From NCBI GenBank assembly GCA_017562135.1, contig QEYB01001636.1:1-29374 (forward strand): DNA of 29,374 nt. Direction: 5' to 3'. The notes beneath the pieces are model-generated. The model was not told the origin of the DNA and searched no databases. It worked only from the letters and a program-made list of their open reading frames with translations. Shown piece by piece: positions 1 through 10,301 of the stretch. The stretch comes from Dipylidium caninum. Its lineage: Eukaryota; Platyhelminthes; Cestoda; Cyclophyllidea; Dipylidiidae. A program made the translations under genes and the position numbers. Numbering within the stretch: the first letter of the stretch is position 1; every line of letters begins with the position of its first letter.

Positions 1-1450
1 GTTTTGACGCCAAGGAAACATTGCGTGTAGAATGCACGCGCATTAGCTACAGCTAGCCTAGCAAATAAGCGAGGAATATTAGTCTAGAATGGCTTTCCCT
101 ACGGAAAAACCGTATTTTTGGACTCTGGAGTTTGACAATATCGGTTAAGGGTACGTCGTCAACGCTGCGTAGGTAAACGCTCCCACCGTTGCCAACTTTT
201 GGCGCACGGATCAGGGATTGCCTGCACGCCTGAACCCGGACTTCATGTAAATGCGGAGACGATCGACAAACTGCCGAGCCTTTCTCGCTCATCGCGTTGC
301 CGCAAAAGAGCGACGTCCAATCAGAAGTGTCAGTCTTGACACCGTCAAGAGACATTTGGCGAATAAAGTGGATATTACAGGTTGTGAGAACCGACGGAGC
401 GTTGTCAGCTGCTGGTAAATGATGGCCTAAACGTGCTCTGGACTGACACGTGGTGTATTGTGTCAGGTTTCTGTGTTGTGTACTTAAGCCATGACCAATG
501 CACAAATAGCGGTGCAAAGATGCCAGCGTGTAAATGGCTCTGGCCTTGACGGCGAACGATTAATTCAATATTTGGTGAAGAAGAACTTGATGTGCTCTGC
601 GGTAGTCTTCAAGCAGAGATTGAGTTTTGAGCTCCTTGTACTGGGGTCTTTGCTGGGCATTGGAAGCTTATAGGTTTTACGAAAAGGAACCTGTCGTAAA
701 TGGGCAAATTGTTAACTGCCACAAACGGCTGTATCTCCACAACATCGTGAGGCCCACATCCTTGCTTCCACTGGAGTTCTTTGGCGAGAGGCTTTTACCG
801 CCACATTCTTTAACCTGACCACTGGCAAAACAGATTTGGGGCACCCCCACGGGTGACCTGAACACTGGTTCCATCGATCATGCGACCAGGCAGCTTAAGG
901 GCCTCGGCAACTCATGCTATACTTGCTGTGAGAGTTAATCTCTTCTGAGTTTACTTGCCCAACTTACTTTTTCATGGGGAAAGAGTTTTCACTTTAATTG
1001 GCACTGCAATGCTGCTATTGTTTTCCGTTCTTTCGAGTGATACCAGTGGGAAGGGATACCTTGACCAGTATTCTGTTGACTTTGCAACGTGCCAGCATGC
1101 ATTTCGCGAAATGTTCGCTGATATGGAAAGATCTCAGTCTTCCATCCACGCACATTAACACTCCAATGTAGCTTAGCCGGCTCTCCAGAAGCCCACAGTC
1201 TGGTGCTCTACCCAAGGACGACTTAGGTTTGTGCTCGTGAGCTGGAAGTGCAAGGAATCCAGATACGGGAAACGTTTCGAGAACTTAGACGTTCCTAAAC
1301 GAAAAAATGAGGATAATTTTATTTGGGCCTGAATAACTCCGCATGCCGTGGGTAACCCTTTTCGCGCTGGTAATTCCGACTGCTAAGGTGGAAAACCACG
1401 AGTCTTATTCTCCTGCATAATGTCAAGAAAGTGCAATGACTGCCAGTTAG
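1..1450. other. No supported gene
   Basis: A 154-codon minus-strand frame (517-53) opens with TTG, not ATG, and resembles nothing I know. Smaller frames at 491-673 and 955-1158 on the plus strand are equally unsupported. No repeat shared with the rest of the window was noticed. Confidence 0.4.
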
Positions 1451-1798
1451 TTGACATGCTTTTCTCGTGATCTCGTATGTCTACGTCACGAACTGGCAAA
1501 CGCATCTGTCAAAATTCGAGCGCTTGAGTCCGCGCTTCAACCTCCCTGCCCGCAGACCCTTCAATGACATCCAAGCGCCTCAAACCTAAACGAACGGTTT
1601 TTGTGGCGACAAATCGAGGAGGCGCGTACTGTGAAGTCATCGTTTTATTTCTTCGATGGTGCCAACTCAAAATTTTCTGCCAGCTGATCAGCCTCTGTGG
1701 CAGATGAAGTCATGCGCCTGCAGGCAGCCGGTTATGCGGAGCTTCCGGATCGTTTAACTAGGGCAGAAGAACTGAAAACTTGCCATTCGGAAGCGTGA
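1451..1798 (+). pseudogene. Decayed coiled-coil coding fragment, faintly kinesin-tail-like
   Basis: One reading frame between TAG (1448) and TGA (1796) carries three protein-like blocks separated by two in-frame TGA codons at 1565 and 1685. The blocks include LRHELANASVKIRALESALQ, LWRQIEEARTVKSS and VADEVMRLQAAGYAELPD, all helical and heptad-like. The first recalls the coiled coil near the end of kinesin-1 heavy chains (an ELxK...RxKALESAL pattern), but coiled coils resemble each other easily and I would not insist on that. A single consistent frame with interrupting stops suggests a dead copy. Confidence 0.3.
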
Positions 1799-2181
1799 AG
1801 CAAAGGACGATCTGATATAGGCGTTGTTTTGTTCATTGATGCCTCCTTTCTTCGCTCGGTCTTGTTACTGAGGAATCTATTTCCGTTAGAGGAGCAAGGA
1901 TTTAGTGTTTGAGAGAAGGCGACATAAATAAACCTGAGTCCTCAATTCTCGTATTGCTACTCTGTTCATTGGCGAAATGTCGGTCTTCGTATTTGCCTAC
2001 TATTCAGTCGGGTATGAAGATTTCAACGACACATTTCGCTGCGTTATTTAGTTTGAGTAGTGCTTCTGGTGCGGTTTGTTCTTTCTTTCCCTTGCAATCT
2101 TTCCTCGTTTTAAAAGTAGTCCTTTGTGTTTGGCGAATCCATCAAGCTAGCTGATGTAATGATTGTGCTTGTTTCAGATTA
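1799..2181. other. 3' flank of the SLC10-like gene
   Basis: Presumed 3' UTR and downstream sequence of the minus-strand gene. A plus-strand frame at 1909-2154 starts with TTG and is not protein-like. I see nothing else here. Confidence 0.4.
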
Positions 2182-2954
2182 TTAGATTCGTATCCTTTTG
2201 CTGAAATGGCAGGGAAAATAACCAAAAAAGAAGGAATTAGTGGGGAGAATAGAGTTTATGTGAACAGAAAGTGCACAGAGTGGTGTGGAGACGACGACGC
2301 TTAGAGAGGGGCCGTCTCGAAGAGTGATCTGTTGGGAGGGCCTCAACGGTTCGTGTTGTTCTGCGTTCCTTTCTCTAATTGTACTACCCTTCTTCTTCCG
2401 ACAGCACTGTACGCATTTTCCTTTCCTAGCCACCACAATGGTGTATGCCATCATCAGCGGTAGGGGTGTAAAGATGGACACCGCGAGAGGCATCACGGCT
2501 CCAATATCGCCCTCGGGTTGGGGCATTGAGTAGATGAGAACGAGCGTCGCAATTCCCGTGTTCTGAATGCCCGTCTCTATCGATATTGTGATTATCTCAG
2601 TCCGAGAACGCCGACACAGCCAGGCGATTACGGAGGCGAGGAGAAATCCCACCCATGGGAGCGTCGCTGCCGTGGGGAAGAGGAGGGGAAAGGCTCCCAA
2701 CTGAGCGTAGATGGGTAAATTGGCGTAGATCCCGAATCCGATGACGAAGAAAAGGAAGACAAAGATCAATGGCTTAAGGAGGAGGCTGACGCAACGCTTG
2801 GCCACCTTCGGCCAACGCCACTTCACCAGCATGCCAAGGAAGGCGGGGACCAGAAGGTAGCACAGTTGTCCGGCGATTTGGGAGTAGGGGACGTGGATGG
2901 CTTTGGTGTCGAGAAAGAAGCGTCCGTAGATGAAGAGTGTTAAGGGCATCATGC
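2182..2954 (-). CDS. SLC10-like gene, terminal coding exon 3
   Basis: The acceptor TTCTATTTCCAG precedes GC, which completes the glycine codon begun in exon 2. The exon encodes residues 329-585, including the remaining membrane spans, the ETGIQN sodium-site block at 455-460 and a cytoplasmic tail starting with the basic, cysteine-rich stretch KGKCVQCCRKKKG (506-518). The last 60 or so residues show no family similarity that I recognise, so a further splice that shortens the tail is possible. Two stop codons in tandem (TAA TAA) end the frame. I see no AATAAA on this strand within 500 nt; the nearest is at 1649-1644. Confidence 0.85.
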
Positions 2955-5900
2955 CTGGAAATAGAAGACGTTAATCCTGCGTTTAACGTTCGCGCGTGAG
3001 ACCATTGCTTGGGCCCGCCGCCCCGTCCATAATAGGTGGGTAATTGGTGAAAAGCCGAATTACCTCAGAGAGGTGACTACTAAGCTAGTGTGAGAATTTC
3101 CTGTTTACCTAGTAGAGAATAGCACTTTTGACGAAAATGACTGTTCCCTATACGCTGCTGGCATTTGGAAGGCCAGGGAGATGGACGCTTCCAAAGTCGC
3201 CGCTTGAATTTCGTAGTCCGTGTGGTGACGGAAGATGCCATGGCCGCTGACAGGTAGGAGACGGAAAAGTCTGCCCCAGAGCCGGCTACGACAGAGGCCC
3301 GAGTTGTGACTCAGTTTTGCGATCACCTTCAGGCGACTCAAGAGCCACCTGAATTGGCAGTGTCGTTGGGTGGCAGGAGTCAATGCGTACACTTTCTCGC
3401 TTCTCTGGCGGTCAATATCTCCCAACTCCCCTTGCTTATACCTTCTTTCCTTCACGCCCATGCGGGTTGTTCTTCTAGCAAGAATATCCCAACCGCTGAT
3501 TAGAGTACCGCCATGAAAAGAAAGATAGAAAGGAAGGGGCTGTTGACTCCAAATCCAATCATTCGATGACGCTCTACTCATCTCAGTTTGAGTAGCGCGC
3601 AGCGACTCGCTGACTAGCAATTGCGTATGAAAAGCGGTATGTTGAACTTCTCGTGAAGGAGTTGAGCGATCAAACAATCTGCGGAGGACGCGGCGCGAGG
3701 AGGAATAAGTAGGTGAGGCCATTTTTTTCGGGGGGAGGAGGAGGAGGAGGAGGAGGAATCAAACAGAAGTCTTCCCTCCGTGCTCTAAGCACACCTCGTC
3801 TCCTTTACCCTCCCCGCCCCAACGCCTGCCCCAACACTCCTCATTTCTGACAGGGCCATCACTTGAACGAGTTAATCCCCATGAGAGCACGCAATCAGAG
3901 CTCCTTCCCCCCTCTAAAGTCTTTGCTCAAACCCCACCACATGCCACTCAGGCAATCGTTTAATCCGACTCGACTAGTGGTGCACAGCAGTGACCCGAGC
4001 GAAGACGAGGTCTTGCCGGTCTCCTTTGGATCGGCCTCATGGAGGGGGCTGTGTGGTAATGGAGTTGACGTGGGGGCTCTGTGATCATTGGTCTCGGCCA
4101 AACACGGCGAAGGCAGGATGGCGCTCCAGGACACGTCCATCGGTGTGCGAACCCCTAGACTTCCCTCCTGATGCTTCCATGTTCGAGGTCTTGCTTGCCG
4201 TAACGCTGTCTGAACTTCGCCCTGCTACCAAATCCCTTTCGAATTCGACGACCGTTAGGCAAAGCAGCAGAGAGTTGTAGCGATGAAGGCCCGCATTTTG
4301 TAAACCAGTTGATAGTGCATGCCTCTCCCCGTGATGAGGTTGCAACACCCACCAGGGGACGTTGATCACCCCTAAGGAGTCAATTTCATGAAGTGGAGAG
4401 TTTATCCGCCGTCACGAAACGCATTAGCCGAACACACCAATATGCGCGTGTGCTTGCCATCTATATCAGCGCACAGCCTGTCAACCTTCATGATCTTACT
4501 ACTGAAAAGTCTATGATTATTCGACTCACCACCACTACCACAGGCGTTGTCGTCCTCATCATCAGTCCTTAGTTTGTGGCAGAGCCTTAAAGGCTTTTCA
4601 ACACTCTAAATTGCCATTTTTGTTTGATAGAGCGTACACTGAGTGTGTATTAAGCATGTGATATTTTTCCTCCTGATGCCTCCATGTTGGAGGTCTTGGT
4701 CCTTCCCTCTTCCCTTTCCCCTCCCCCCCCCTCATCCCTCTAGACTGTCTGCCTCCAACGAAATGCGGTCCTGATGGGGTCTACATTGAGACCTTTGCGA
4801 CCCTTTATGGAACGGATTGAGTTGGCCCCATGAAGGAGAAACCTCCCTCCACTCTCCCCACGACTTCCCCTTTGCCTTTTCGTTTCAGGTAATGCGAGTT
4901 CAAATATAACTTTAAGTGATGCCATGTTGCGTGGCATTTGAATTCGTATTTACCACAGCAAAGTAATTGACTTCGGTTAGAATGGGTAAAAATTGGAGGG
5001 TTTAACACAGCCTTAAGACTGTCTCGCGTGTTTTCTTCCTACTGAGTTAGACGACTGGCGACGTCACCCATTTGAAAATGAGCTCCAAAGCATGCCGCAA
5101 CGACAGACCTGTGCTTGCGTCGGTTTATTATAACACCCAAACTTGGGGTGTCAAATCTGCACACTCGCATACAAGTAAATACTTTCTCATTGGAAGTGAA
5201 GACGTGCCTGCTGCAATATATTCTTAACGGAACCACTGAAGAAATACCCTTGAAGGCATATGGCCCACACAATTAATGTGTCGCCAGGGCGCTAAAAATG
5301 ATAGTTCATTAATAACAATAAGAAAAACAAGGGTGAGAAACAGATCTGTTCATTTTTGCTACGATCGCGCGATGATGCTGCTGCTGAAATTCATTACCAA
5401 AGTGTAAGAAAGCAATTGAGTCCCTAGTCCCGTAGTGTGGGTTAGTAGGGTGAAACGTGTGGAGAGGACAGAGACGGGGATGTGCGTCAGGAGGCTAAAC
5501 CTGGACCAGATTCAAAGGAGATGTCAGCAAAAAGACTCTTCCCACTCAAAATTTCACAGACAACACGCCAATATGCAAGGTGAGCGAAGTGGAAGGTCGC
5601 ATGGTGTGGGTGAAAGCAACTCACCCAAGGCAGCGACAGAGCTGACGAAGGTCATGGTCATGCTGAGGTTGAGATCTCCGTTTAACAACAGAGTCCAGAT
5701 GTTTGATCCACCGCCACCAGGACAGCAACCGGTGGTGAGGAGGCCGAATCCGAACTCCGGTTTGATCGGCACCAGCATCGCCACGCCAAATGCTATCTGT
5801 TCCCGTCAGCGTCAGTGTCGTCGTGTTGGTGCACGCAATGGAGATGCACAAATGCTGACGGTCAGTCAGTTAGTCGGTCTGTCGGCTAGAAGAGTCGAGC

Positions 5901-7205
5901 ATTCACGAGCACAGACGCGCACACACATCTACTGCTGACCCTTCCCCATCTTCCACGTCTTCGGTGCGTGATTCCTTCTACACTCACTTACCTAACCTTG
6001 CCTACAACTTTACTCAAACAATCAACCAAGCGTCCAACGATTTCAAGAAAGAACTAACGAACGAATGGACAGTTGAGAAACCTCGGCCCCACTCATTAGG
6101 GAGGCCGATGTACGTGAGGCCTCACTTTGCCGCTTTGGAGAACGCCAACACCCTTCCCGCAGCGCCACCATCTCAACTCCAACGCAACTGGAAGGCTGAT
6201 TAACCTGTGGTGGTGGCAGCACTACGTCCTCGGACCTAATCATCAGGATTTCCTTCCGTTGCGTCTAGTCTACATCATTTCCCAAACGCAGCAGTTTTCA
6301 CCGACCAAGTGGAAAGTCGGCGGCTGTCAGCGCCTATCGGTTCTGACGAAGTTAGACGAAAATGCAGTCAATAACAGTGCAATCCGACTCACCAGTGGCA
6401 TTAAGCCAAACTGGCACAGGAAGCCGATCGAGAGGGCCACCGGTTTTTTGAAGAACTCAAACATCGCCATAGCGTCTAGCTCACAACCCATGACCAAGGT
6501 GAGACAGCAGATCATGCCTGCTACGATGACGCGAAATATGATCTCTGCAAGACTTCGGGGCCGTAGAACCTTCAGGTGAATGCCCATTGCCGCTGGTGCT
6601 GCTGCCTCGTTTTCCTCGTGCGTCCCACTCCTGTTCACCAGCCATCGGGTGTACTGATGCACCGAACTGACGTTCAGTCGATCAAAGGAGTGGAACGTGC
6701 CTCCTCCGCCGCCTTGCTTCGCCTCTCTGATCCACACGTTCAAGTAGACACTGCCCATGCGATGTCGGCCTATGCTGAAGTTGAGCGTCATGTCAACCTC
6801 ACCCGGACTGAGGTAGATCCAGAAGGCGGGGACGAGGGTGGCCACAGCGTGAAGATCGGTGTCAAAGGACGCGACCACAGGAGTACTCGTGTGTCCAGTG
6901 AAGTTGCAGACCAGTGTGTAGGGCACACCATTACTCGGGAAGGTGAGATTGTCAGTGGGACAGGACAGATTGAAGGCATGCATGGAAGTGAGTGTCTTCG
7001 TGGTCGTGGTCGAGCTCGCGATTCCACCGGAGGCCGACAGATTGGCGGCCTCGGCGTCGATCCGCCGACGGTCGGTGAGGACGCGAGGCTCGCAGATTAG
7101 TCCACCGATCGACTCTTGCGTCTCGGTGGGAGAGAAAGCGGCGACAGAGTGGTGGCGGGTGCTGAAGAGGAGGATGAGGAGGCAGACGTGCATAGTCCTT
7201 CTCAT
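2182..7205 (-). CDS. SLC10-family (P3-like) sodium/bile acid cotransporter, three exons
   Basis: Joined exons 7205-6393, 5796-5625 and 2954-2182 give 1758 nt, i.e. 585 residues plus TAA. Residues 1-25 look like a signal peptide. Residues 26-215 form an ectodomain with seven N-glycosylation sequons (N55, N79, N86, N101, N142, N178, N191). The transporter core follows: a first membrane span at about 219-242, GFLCQFGLMPL (261-271), CCPGGGGSNI (295-304), GDLNLSMTMT (311-320), ALGMMPL (327-333), ETGIQN (455-460), and hydrophobic spans near 360-374, 386-406, 426-442 and 480-504. These are the SLC10/SBF signature blocks; in characterised members the E and Q of the ETGxQN block contact sodium. A long extracellular N-terminus resembles SLC10A3/SLC10A5 (P3/P5) rather than the short-tailed ileal or liver transporters. 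A plasma-membrane or internal-membrane solute carrier is inferred; the substrate (bile acid, sulphated steroid or other organic anion) cannot be read from sequence. Confidence 0.9.
3735..3758. repeat. (GGA)n microsatellite
   Basis: About seven tandem GGA units follow a T run and a G run, inside intron 2. Confidence 0.9.
4073..4177 (-). repeat. Intact terminal repeat of element copy 1
   Basis: This is the reverse complement of 9370-9474 with only a few substitutions. It begins at GGGGCTCTGTGATC, the common outer edge of the family. Confidence 0.7.
4073..4699 (-). mobile_element. TRIM-like non-autonomous retroelement, copy 1, internally deleted, in intron 2
   Basis: This is the inverted partner of the element at 8731-9474; about 480 bp of interior (4178-4660) matches it closely base for base. 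A terminal repeat of about 105 bp is present at 4073-4177. At the other end the terminal repeat is mostly lost: after the shared interior ending near TGATATTTTT the sequence jumps to a 33-bp remnant (4667-4699) that repeats 4161-4193. The element is in the same transcriptional sense as the host gene if read in the direction used for the intact copy. No protein of a mobile element is encoded. The 94-codon frame at 4369-4085 begins with GTG and runs into the terminal repeat, so it is probably not a gene. Confidence 0.65.
5625..5796 (-). CDS. SLC10-like gene, coding exon 2
   Basis: The exon is 172 nt, enters in phase 0 and leaves after the first base of a glycine codon. It encodes residues 272-328 plus that base, carrying the CCPGGGGSNI and GDLNLSMTMT blocks typical of SLC10 transporters. 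The acceptor is GGGAACAG with a poor pyrimidine tract; the donor is GTGAGT at 5624-5619. Joining to exon 1 restores FGLMPL followed by a hydrophobic span, and joining to exon 3 restores ALGMMPL, so both junctions are supported by the family pattern. Confidence 0.88.
5797..6392 (-). other. Intron 1 of the SLC10-like gene
   Basis: A 596-bp intron bounded by GTGAGT and AACAG. Open frames on the plus strand across it are short and uninformative. I see no repeat or RNA gene in it. Confidence 0.8.
6393..7205 (-). CDS. SLC10-like gene, coding exon 1
   Basis: The exon encodes residues 1-271: signal peptide, glycosylated ectodomain and the first membrane segments up to FGLMPL. ATG at 7205-7203 is the first in-frame ATG; upstream in the same frame are two adjacent TGA codons and then a TTG, so a longer start is unlikely. 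The exon ends in phase 0 at CTG, followed directly by the strong donor GTGAGT (6392-6387). The frame stays open 66 nt into the intron, so the splice junction is set by family alignment and not by a stop codon. Cysteines 82 and 100 could form an ectodomain disulfide. Confidence 0.88.
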
Positions 7206-8730
7206 GGCAGTTGACACAATCAACTTTCATCAACTTGTGTGTGTCTGTCTTGAAGTTGCCAAGCATTTCTGTTTTTCGCCAATCAAACAACAATCGCACA
7301 TCCGCACACACACACGTAGAGGCAGAGATGCTGGCACAGGCATAAGCACAAGCTCGCACACCCGCGCACAAAGGACTGGAACCTCGGGTAGGATGGAGGT
7401 CTTCGCCTCTCAGCGGTACACACAGCTCAAGCCGCCATTTTGGCTGACGGAGGGCGGCGAGGCAGTTGGGGGTGGGAGAGACGCTTCGCAGGTTGAATCA
7501 CCGACTGCCCAGCATTGCCGTCCACACCTCCCTCCCTCCATCCATTCGAGTTGGGCTGTACCGACCCTACCGCAGGATTCTCCCCCAACCAATTGCCTCG
7601 ATACTGCACCAGCCTGGAGGAGAGTTTCTATGCACTGAGGCTTCGACGACGCTGTGCTCCCTCACTATCCTCCAAGGTCTCTCCAACACTCCTGCTCCTG
7701 GGTTGCGAGGATCGGAGCCACCCTGTACACGGCCACGGAAACAAACACGCCTTATGTAAACGTACTTGGCAGGGCGCCGGGCTCTAATGGCCCGCACCCT
7801 GTTTTTCTACTCCTCTCTCTGTCCCTCATCTCTCAGCGGTGGCTTTTGCCCGCATTTATTTACAAAACCGACGTTTCTTTACCTCAGCGATTTCAGGTAA
7901 TGTGTAATGTTGAGGCGTTCATCTCGATGGTCTCATTGGCGTTACAGAAGGCAATCAACACCTCCGAAAGTGAAAGCGTCAGTTTCGCTGGCAGTGGAAG
8001 CTTTTCAGAGGAGAGGAGGGGTCGAGGTGGGGAATGGAGTAGACGACTCAGATTTCCTATTTTGCATGCGCCGCGTGGGTAGAGAACGACGAAGTGCGAG
8101 TCCTTTGGGAAGAGCGCATATTTCGCGGCTGATGGAGTCTGGAATGTCACAATACCTCGAAGATTAAGTGCCCGTCGAGGAGGAGGAAAAGCGAGGAGGT
8201 GAGCGTGTGGGGGTTAGTGCTGGGTTACGCATAGATTGTCATCGAAATTAAGTGACACCTACTAGCTTATTTTAGACTTCTGCTAAGCTGGAACCCGTCT
8301 TCCGCACTGCCATTATCATGTGAGACTGTGGACTACTCTTCCCCATGGAACATGAGTTGGACAGACGGTTAGTTCGTCGGCCAATTTGGGCCTATGCCCC
8401 TAATAAATCCCCCTCACCCACAACATTCGACAGATTCTGGGACACAATTAACGCGTGAGATTTGGTATAGTGGGAAAAATGCGAATCGCCTGTACCCACC
8501 ACCAAACCCCAGTTCCAGAAGATGAGTATGTTAATCTCATCGTAACGGCATCATTTGATTGGAGGCAGACATGTCGCAACTTGCAAACATAGTCCCCTCA
8601 GGACTGCATTAATTGATTGTTATTTGGTTGGCAGTAGACATGACCTTGAGGGAACAATCACATGAGAGTATGAGAAATTTGTAATCAAAGGTGCTTATCT
8701 TTGCTACTGACACTCAGGAAGGCGGAATTA
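7206..8730 (-). promoter_or_regulatory. 5' flank of the SLC10-like gene, probable promoter region
   Basis: This interval lies upstream of the start codon and shows no supported gene. It is relatively G+C-rich and pyrimidine-tract-rich around 7300-7620, with a short CA run near 7304. On the minus strand a possible acceptor (AAAAACAG) lies about 70 nt before the ATG, which would suit either an untranslated first exon or spliced-leader addition. I see no convincing TATA box. Assignment as promoter is positional inference only. Confidence 0.25.
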
Positions 8731-8835
8731 GATGCACCATAGGAGAAGTTAAGGAGTTCGGAGACCAAAGGACGTATCCTGGAGCGCCATCCTGCCTCCG
8801 CCGTGTTAGGCCGAGGCCAATGATCACAGAGCCTC
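8731..8835 (+). repeat. Proximal direct terminal repeat of element copy 2
   Basis: It matches 9370-9474 along its length, with substitutions and a small length difference near 8735-8745. The outermost bases have drifted, so the true edge may lie a few bases to either side. Confidence 0.65.
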
Positions 8836-9369
8836 TGTATTAACTCCATTGGAAGAGTGAAATGCCCTGTTAAGCTGAAAAAATATCACATGCCTAATAC
8901 ACACTCAGTGTACGCTCTATCAAACAAAAATGGCAATTTAGAGTGTTGAAAAGCCTTTAAGGCTCTGCCACAAACTAAGGACTGATGATGAGGACGACAA
9001 CGCCTGTGGTAGTGGTGGTGAGTCGAATAATCATAGACTTTTCAGTAGTAAGATCATGAAGGTTGACAGGCTGTGCGCTGATATAGATGGCAAGCACACG
9101 CGCATATTGGTGTGTTCGGCTAATGCGTTTCGTGACGGCAGATAAACTCTCCACTTCATCAAAGTGACTCCTTAGGGGTGATCAACGTCCCCTGGTGGGT
9201 GTTGCAACATCATTACGGGGAGAGGCATGCACTATCAACTGGTTTACAAAATGCCGGCCATCATCGCTCCAACTCTCTGCTGCTTTGCCTAACGGTCGTC
9301 GAATTCGAAAGGGATTTGGTAGCAGGGCGAAGTTCAGACAGCGTTACGGCAAGCAAGACCTCGAACATG

Positions 9370-9474
9370 GAAGCATCAGGAGGGAAGTCTAGGGGTTCGC
9401 ACACCGACGGACGTGTCCTGGAGCGCCATCCTGCCTCCGCCGTGTTTGGCCGAGGCCAATGATCACAGAGCCCC
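9370..9474 (+). repeat. Distal direct terminal repeat of element copy 2
   Basis: It matches 8731-8835, and in inverted orientation 4073-4177. The end at GATCACAGAGCCCC is shared by all three copies. Confidence 0.7.
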
Positions 9475-9664
9475 GCAATATCATCTTGTTACCTCTGTAT
9501 AACATGAGGTTAGAAGTCGTCATGCGTTCAGCAGGATTCTTCTACATAGATGAACTATCTCATTCACACGAGACATTTGCTCGCATTCTCATCAGACACG
9601 AGGAACATCTCCAGATTGTGTCTTCTGCGTGCTCCATTCCACCATTACGCGTGTGAGGCGATCA

Positions 9665-9680
9665 CATTCTCGCGAGAATG
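9665..9680. promoter_or_regulatory. Perfect 16-bp palindrome containing TCTCGCGAGA
   Basis: CATTCTCGCGAGAATG reads the same on both strands. Its core TCTCGCGAGA is a known vertebrate promoter element bound by ZBTB33/Kaiso. Whether flatworms use it is unknown, and no gene start is evident nearby, so a regulatory role is only a possibility. Confidence 0.25.
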
Positions 9681-10301
9681 CGCGTTGCATATTTCGCTCT
9701 CCACTGCGTCCCCTGCCAGAACCTCTACCCAGGCAAAAGGGTCCTCGAGATTGCATGGGGCGATGAGGACCAACCTTGAGACTTTACATGAGTCGGCATA
9801 CAACTGACGAACCTTAATTAAAAACATTTTCCTTGAACCACCACCGGCGTTGGTGAATGGATCCACAACGTAACACAGCCACTGTCACTTCATGTGCATT
9901 TCATACCCACATCACTCCCTCTCCCACCTCTCACACTTAACACAAGCGCCGCGCACACTCGACGCAAGCGCACACCGCACAAGAGAAAGCAATTTAAAAG
10001 GAGCAAAAGTAAAGCATATGTGGAATCATTGTGCAAATACTCATTGCATGACAGAAGCCACTTAAAGTCCTTTAGAAAATAGAGCTTATGACAGTCCAGC
10101 AACCCATCTTAATCCGATGAGCCTCAGGGGCTTTAGTTGACGGCTGCTTCGGTTCAGTATGACGTGAGGCGCCTAGTCGAGGGTGTGAAATTCCTCTTCC
10201 GAGAAAAAACTTTCCAAACTAAACAGAGACCTATTCTTACAAAGGGATATATTCCGGCATTAAACCCGATTATTACCTACTCTCACACCTTTTGCGATTC
10301 G

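Larger units (their letters stand above)
2955..5624 (-). other. Intron 2 of the SLC10-like gene
   Basis: A 2670-bp intron bounded by GTGAGT and TTTCCAG. It hosts a (GGA)n tract at 3735-3758 and a TRIM-like element at 4073-4699. A 205-codon minus-strand frame at 3105-3722 lies inside it; its composition is not protein-like, and the exon 2 to exon 3 join is complete without it, so it is not annotated as coding. Confidence 0.8.
8731..9474 (+). mobile_element. TRIM-like non-autonomous retroelement, copy 2, both terminal repeats present
   Basis: Two direct repeats of about 105 bp (8731-8835 and 9370-9474) enclose about 534 bp of interior without a recognisable enzyme. Both repeats share CCTGGAGCGCCATCCTGCC and GGCCGAGGCCAATGATCAC. 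Direct terminal repeats around a tiny non-coding interior are the definition of terminal-repeat retrotransposons in miniature. A taeniid-specific family of this type (ta-TRIM) has been published; membership here is a hypothesis based on layout, since I cannot compare sequences. The two repeats differ at several sites, so this is not a very recent insertion. No clear target-site duplication or primer-binding site was found by eye. Confidence 0.6.

Noticed and set aside
53..517. 154-codon minus-strand frame at the left end
   Set aside because: It starts with TTG, has no recognisable domain, and the other strand reads about as well as protein.
3105..3722. 205-codon minus-strand frame inside intron 2
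   Set aside because: The exon 2 to exon 3 join already gives an unbroken SLC10 core, and the frame has no family similarity, so it is probably a chance opening. A nested gene cannot be excluded.
6127..7638. Overlapping plus-strand frames of 150, 174 and 231 codons across exon 1 of the transporter
   Set aside because: They are antisense to a coding exon with clear family similarity and do not resemble proteins; they exist because the exon is G+C-rich.
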